Source: UBA965 sp046303375
Lineage (GTDB): Bacteria > Chloroflexota > Chloroflexia > Chloroflexales > Roseiflexaceae
NCBI GenBank assembly: GCA_046303375.1
Contig: JBKCGB010000102.1
Span: forward strand, 1-9,073
Length of the DNA: 9,073 bases
Reading direction: 5' to 3'
A program made the position numbers and the translations under genes. The notes below the pieces were generated by a model. It made no database searches. It was not told where the DNA came from and saw only the letters and a program-made list of their open reading frames with translations. Numbering within the stretch: position 1 is the first letter of the stretch; each line of letters begins with the position of its first letter. Positions 6,829 through 9,073 of this stretch are shown one piece after another.

Positions 6829-6850
6829 ACAACGGCGTTGACTCATTCGC

Positions 6851-6856
6851 TATAAT
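6851..6856 (+). promoter_or_regulatory. Candidate -10 box of the beta-helix gene
   Basis: TATAAT in the context CGCTATAATGG lies 60 bp before the ATG at 6917, giving a leader of about 50 nt. No convincing -35 box sits at 16-18 bp; the TTGCAA at 6823 is 22 bp away and already serves the divergent tRNA promoter. The two promoters are within 50 bp, so their activities may interfere. Confidence 0.4.
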
Positions 6857-6916
6857 GGGGATGCATATTCCTTTCTTTTTTTGAACATATATCGTGGGCG
6901 TAGCGTCTAGGTGACT

Positions 6917-9073
6917 ATGAAACATGTCGTCTGGTGGGTATGCATCTTGTTTTTGTGGTGCGGCGTAATGCTGGCAAGCCAACCACTCCGTGCCACGACC
7001 ATGCCGTATCGCTACGATATCGGCACCCCCATACTACAGTCTATTTATGTCAATCCTACCGGTGGTAGCGATACCAATAGTGGGGCGAGTCCGAGCATGG
7101 CCAAACGCACCGTGACTGCAGCCTGGCAAAGTATCCCGAGTGGCACCACACTCACGACCACCGGCTACCAGATTATCTTGATGCCGGGGACGTATGATGC
7201 GTCCGTATTACCCAACTACTGGGAAAATCGCCACGGCACGGCACAGTTTCCCATTATCATCACGTCGCAAAACGGGCGTGATTCGGTCACGTTGACCCAC
7301 GACCTCAACATCGCCAACGTCGATTATTTGTATATCACTGATGTGACCATTGCGCCCAACAGCGATGTGGTACACTGCGAACGCTGTACGCACTTTTTGC
7401 TGCGCAACACTATCCTCGACGGGGGCGCCAAACAAGCCCACGAAACGCTCAAAATCAACCAATCTCAGTATATTTATCTCGAAAACAACGACATCCACGG
7501 GGCCGACGACAATGCGGTCGATTTTGTGGCAGTGCAATACGGGCACGTACTCAACAACACTATCCACAATGCCAACGACTGGTGTCTCTACACCAAGGGG
7601 GGCTCGGCATACCTGCGCATCGAAGGCAACACCATCTATGACTGTGGTACGGGTGGGTATACCGCAGGACAGGGGACGGGGTTCGAGTATATGACGTCGC
7701 CGTGGATCCAGTACGAGGCGTACGACATCAAGTTCGTCAACAACATCATCCACCACACCACCGGTGCCGGCATGGGTGTCAACGGCGGCTACAACATTCT
7801 GCTGGCCTACAACACGCTCTACCATGTGGGTACGCAGAGCCACGGCATCGAAGTGGTCTTTGGGCTACGCTCATGCGACGGCGACAGCAATGCGGCTACG
7901 AGTTGTAGCGCCAATCTGGCATGGGGCGGCTGGGGCACCACACAGCTTCACACTGACGGCGAGCCCATCCCCAACCGCAACGTGTTTATCTACAACAATC
8001 TATTGTACAATCCGCCCGGCGTACAAAGTCAGTGGCAGCACTTCAGTATTGCGGGACCACGCACGCCAGCCGCAGGCAGTAATATTGCGAATCCGAGTCG
8101 CACCGATACCAACCTGCAGATCAAAGGCAACATTATTTGGAACGGGTCGGCAGATTTATCACTGGGGCTGGGTAATGAGCAAGGCTGCCTCGATAGCAAC
8201 CCGACCTGCAACGAGGCACAACTGTGGGCCGATAACCGCATCAACACGCTCGAGCCACAGCTCACCGATGCCGGGAACGGCAACTTTCGCCCACTCATCG
8301 GCGGGAATCTGACGAGTCTGGTGGGCGTGAGCATCCCCGACTTCCCCAGTGGCGACCTACCTGCAATTCCTGGAGCTGATTCTGGCAATGTGGACAACAG
8401 CGTGTCCCGCGATTTTGCGAACAGCCCGCGCCAAGGTGGGATCCCCGGCGCTTATGCCAGTGCGAGTGCGGGCGCTACGGTGACCCCGCGCAGTGTCACC
8501 AGCACGAGCACCAGCACCCCACGTGCATCGCTGACGATGTCACGCACACGCACGGCGACTCGCAGTAGTACACCCACACGCACCAATAGTGTCACCAGCA
8601 CCGCCACCAACACGCGCACAGCGAGTAGGACACATACGCCATCCAACACGCGCACCAATACTACGACGCGTACAAGTACACGCACACCGACCATGTCACG
8701 CACACCGACCAATACATGGACTCCAAGTACTACCTTTACGGCGAGTCGCACATTCACACCATCCAATACCCGCACAGCCACCCGTAGTCGCACCAATACT
8801 GCAACCCGCACCAATACCCGCACGCCCACCAATACGCGTACACCGACCAACACGTGGACGGCGAGTAGAACGTTTACCGCGTCCAATACGCGCACGACAA
8901 CGCGCACGGCAACGCGTACGGCCACAGCCAGTACGACGTTGACCCCATCCTACACGCGCACACCCACCAGTTCACGCACGGCAACCCGCACCGTCTCTGC
9001 GAGTAGCACGCGCACCGCCACACCCACCGTGACGATTAGTGTGACGGCGGGCACGGTTGCGGCCATGCCCGTC
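6917..9073 (+). CDS. Secreted right-handed beta-helix protein with Thr/Arg-rich repeat tail (3' end outside window)
   Basis: The frame is open for 719 codons and leaves the window without a stop, so the C-terminus is missing. Residues 1-28 form a Sec signal peptide (MKHVVWWVCILFLWCG core, likely cut after VMLA or LRA). YVNPTGGSDTNSG (44-56) and QIILMPGTYD are the usual N-terminal entry of pectate-lyase-like beta-helix proteins. Repeats of the type LRNTILDG, YLENNDIHG, VLNNTIHN, IEGNTIYDCG, FVNNIIHH and IYNNLLYNP form the parallel beta-helix to about residue 410. RDFANSPRQGGIPGAYA (about 499-515) resembles the closing strand of such domains. From about 516 on the protein is a Thr/Ser/Arg/Pro/Asn tail. 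Helix proteins of this type bind or cleave polysaccharides; no catalytic residues could be assigned. The ATG at 6917 is chosen, but an in-frame GTG at 6911 is possible, since AGGTG is only 3 nt before the ATG. A stop at 6908 excludes a longer start. Confidence 0.85.
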   Translation, partial: MKHVVWWVCILFLWCGVMLASQPLRATTMPYRYDIGTPILQSIYVNPTGGSDTNSGASPSMAKRTVTAAWQSIPSGTTLTTTGYQIILMPGTYDASVLPNYWENRHGTAQFPIIITSQNGRDSVTLTHDLNIANVDYLYITDVTIAPNSDVVHCERCTHFLLRNTILDGGAKQAHETLKINQSQYIYLENNDIHGADDNAVDFVAVQYGHVLNNTIHNANDWCLYTKGGSAYLRIEGNTIYDCGTGGYTAGQGTGFEYMTSPWIQYEAYDIKFVNNIIHHTTGAGMGVNGGYNILLAYNTLYHVGTQSHGIEVVFGLRSCDGDSNAATSCSANLAWGGWGTTQLHTDGEPIPNRNVFIYNNLLYNPPGVQSQWQHFSIAGPRTPAAGSNIANPSRTDTNLQIKGNIIWNGSADLSLGLGNEQGCLDSNPTCNEAQLWADNRINTLEPQLTDAGNGNFRPLIGGNLTSLVGVSIPDFPSGDLPAIPGADSGNVDNSVSRDFANSPRQGGIPGAYASASAGATVTPRSVTSTSTSTPRASLTMSRTRTATRSSTPTRTNSVTSTATNTRTASRTHTPSNTRTNTTTRTSTRTPTMSRTPTNTWTPSTTFTASRTFTPSNTRTATRSRTNTATRTNTRTPTNTRTPTNTWTASRTFTASNTRTTTRTATRTATASTTLTPSYTRTPTSSRTATRTVSASSTRTATPTVTISVTAGTVAAMPV
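8471..9073 (+). repeat. Thr/Arg-rich low-complexity repeat region in the beta-helix gene
   Basis: About 200 codons encode a two-residue rhythm with Thr at nearly every second position (TRTATR, TNTRTPT and similar). A larger block, ASRT(H/F)T(P/A)SNTRT, starts at 8621, 8741 and 8861, exactly 120 bp apart, and a diverged copy (ASTTLTPSYTRT) starts at 8927. There are 27 Arg and no Asp, Glu, Lys or Cys. Thr and Arg codons are mixed (ACA, ACC, ACG, ACT; CGC, CGT, AGA, AGG), so the repetition is kept more at the protein than the DNA level. It probably forms an extended stalk or wall-spanning segment. Confidence 0.85.

Noticed and set aside
6542..6841. Open frames across the tRNA cluster on both strands (for example RERDSNPRAVRPL on +)
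   Set aside because: They cover three intact tRNA genes. Peptides such as ERDSNPRA and GGIRTLG are classic false proteins read antisense to tRNA-Ser genes.
7208..7843. 211-codon open frame on the - strand in the beta-helix region
   Set aside because: It is antisense to the beta-helix frame. Its Val/Asp-rich pattern mirrors the Asn/Thr-rich repeats on the other strand.
8452..8925. 157-codon - strand frame with VRV/VLV repeats, and a 117-codon + strand frame at 8589-8942
   Set aside because: Both are other-frame readings of the Thr/Arg repeat DNA. The two-codon rhythm keeps all frames open.
8471..9073. CRISPR-like or minisatellite array
   Set aside because: There are no constant direct repeats with unique spacers. 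The repetition stays in codon phase and varies at synonymous positions, so it is protein-coding.

Overview
The window looks like chromosomal DNA of a GC-rich, mesophile-type bacterium, most plausibly Chloroflexota (Chloroflexia or Anaerolineae). The grounds are a secreted beta-helix protein with a long Thr-rich tail of alternating TxTx type, a GBA2-like GH116 glucosidase, a PhyH-family oxygenase, and a GTAGGGGCG-type intergenic hairpin. All of these are common in that phylum, but none is decisive. There is no ribosomal RNA or other marker gene to settle the placement.

Left part (1-4010, + strand): after an intergenic hairpin and an extended -10 promoter (TGCTATAAT) comes a two-gene operon. 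The first gene is a UDP-N-acetylglucosamine/UDP-hexose 6-dehydrogenase. The second, 25 bp later, is an 851-residue GH116 family glycosidase whose likely catalytic residues are present. The pair suggests carbohydrate work: one enzyme makes an activated uronic acid, the other trims beta-glycosides in the cytoplasm.

Middle part (4014-6389, - strand): three genes are packed head to tail and read right to left. They are a RibD_C/DHFR-like reductase, an alpha/alpha-toroid protein with a prenyltransferase/squalene-cyclase type QW-like motif but no visible DxDD, and a PhyH-family Fe(II)/2-oxoglutarate oxygenase with an intact HxD...H...R set. The reductase and toroid genes overlap by 17 bp and the oxygenase follows after 29 bp, so they are probably cotranscribed. 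The oxygenase ends 3 bp from the end of the GH116 gene (convergent).

Right part (6432-6828, - strand): a compact tRNA operon, tRNA-Trp(CCA), tRNA-Ser(TGA), tRNA-Ser(GCT), has a clear promoter (TTGCAA-17-TATACT) at its head and a perfect 12-bp stem terminator at its foot. Two of the three tRNAs carry an odd base: U73 in Ser(UGA) and a C31/U39 mismatch in Trp.

Far right (6917 to the window end, + strand): a large secreted protein gene diverges from the tRNA operon and runs off the window without a stop. It encodes a signal peptide, a right-handed parallel beta-helix, and a tail of about 200 residues made almost only of Thr, Ser, Arg, Ala, Pro and Asn. The tail has no acidic residue and contains a repeated block at exact 120-bp spacing. 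This gene is the most unusual object in the window. I do not see a defence system, mobile element or CRISPR array.
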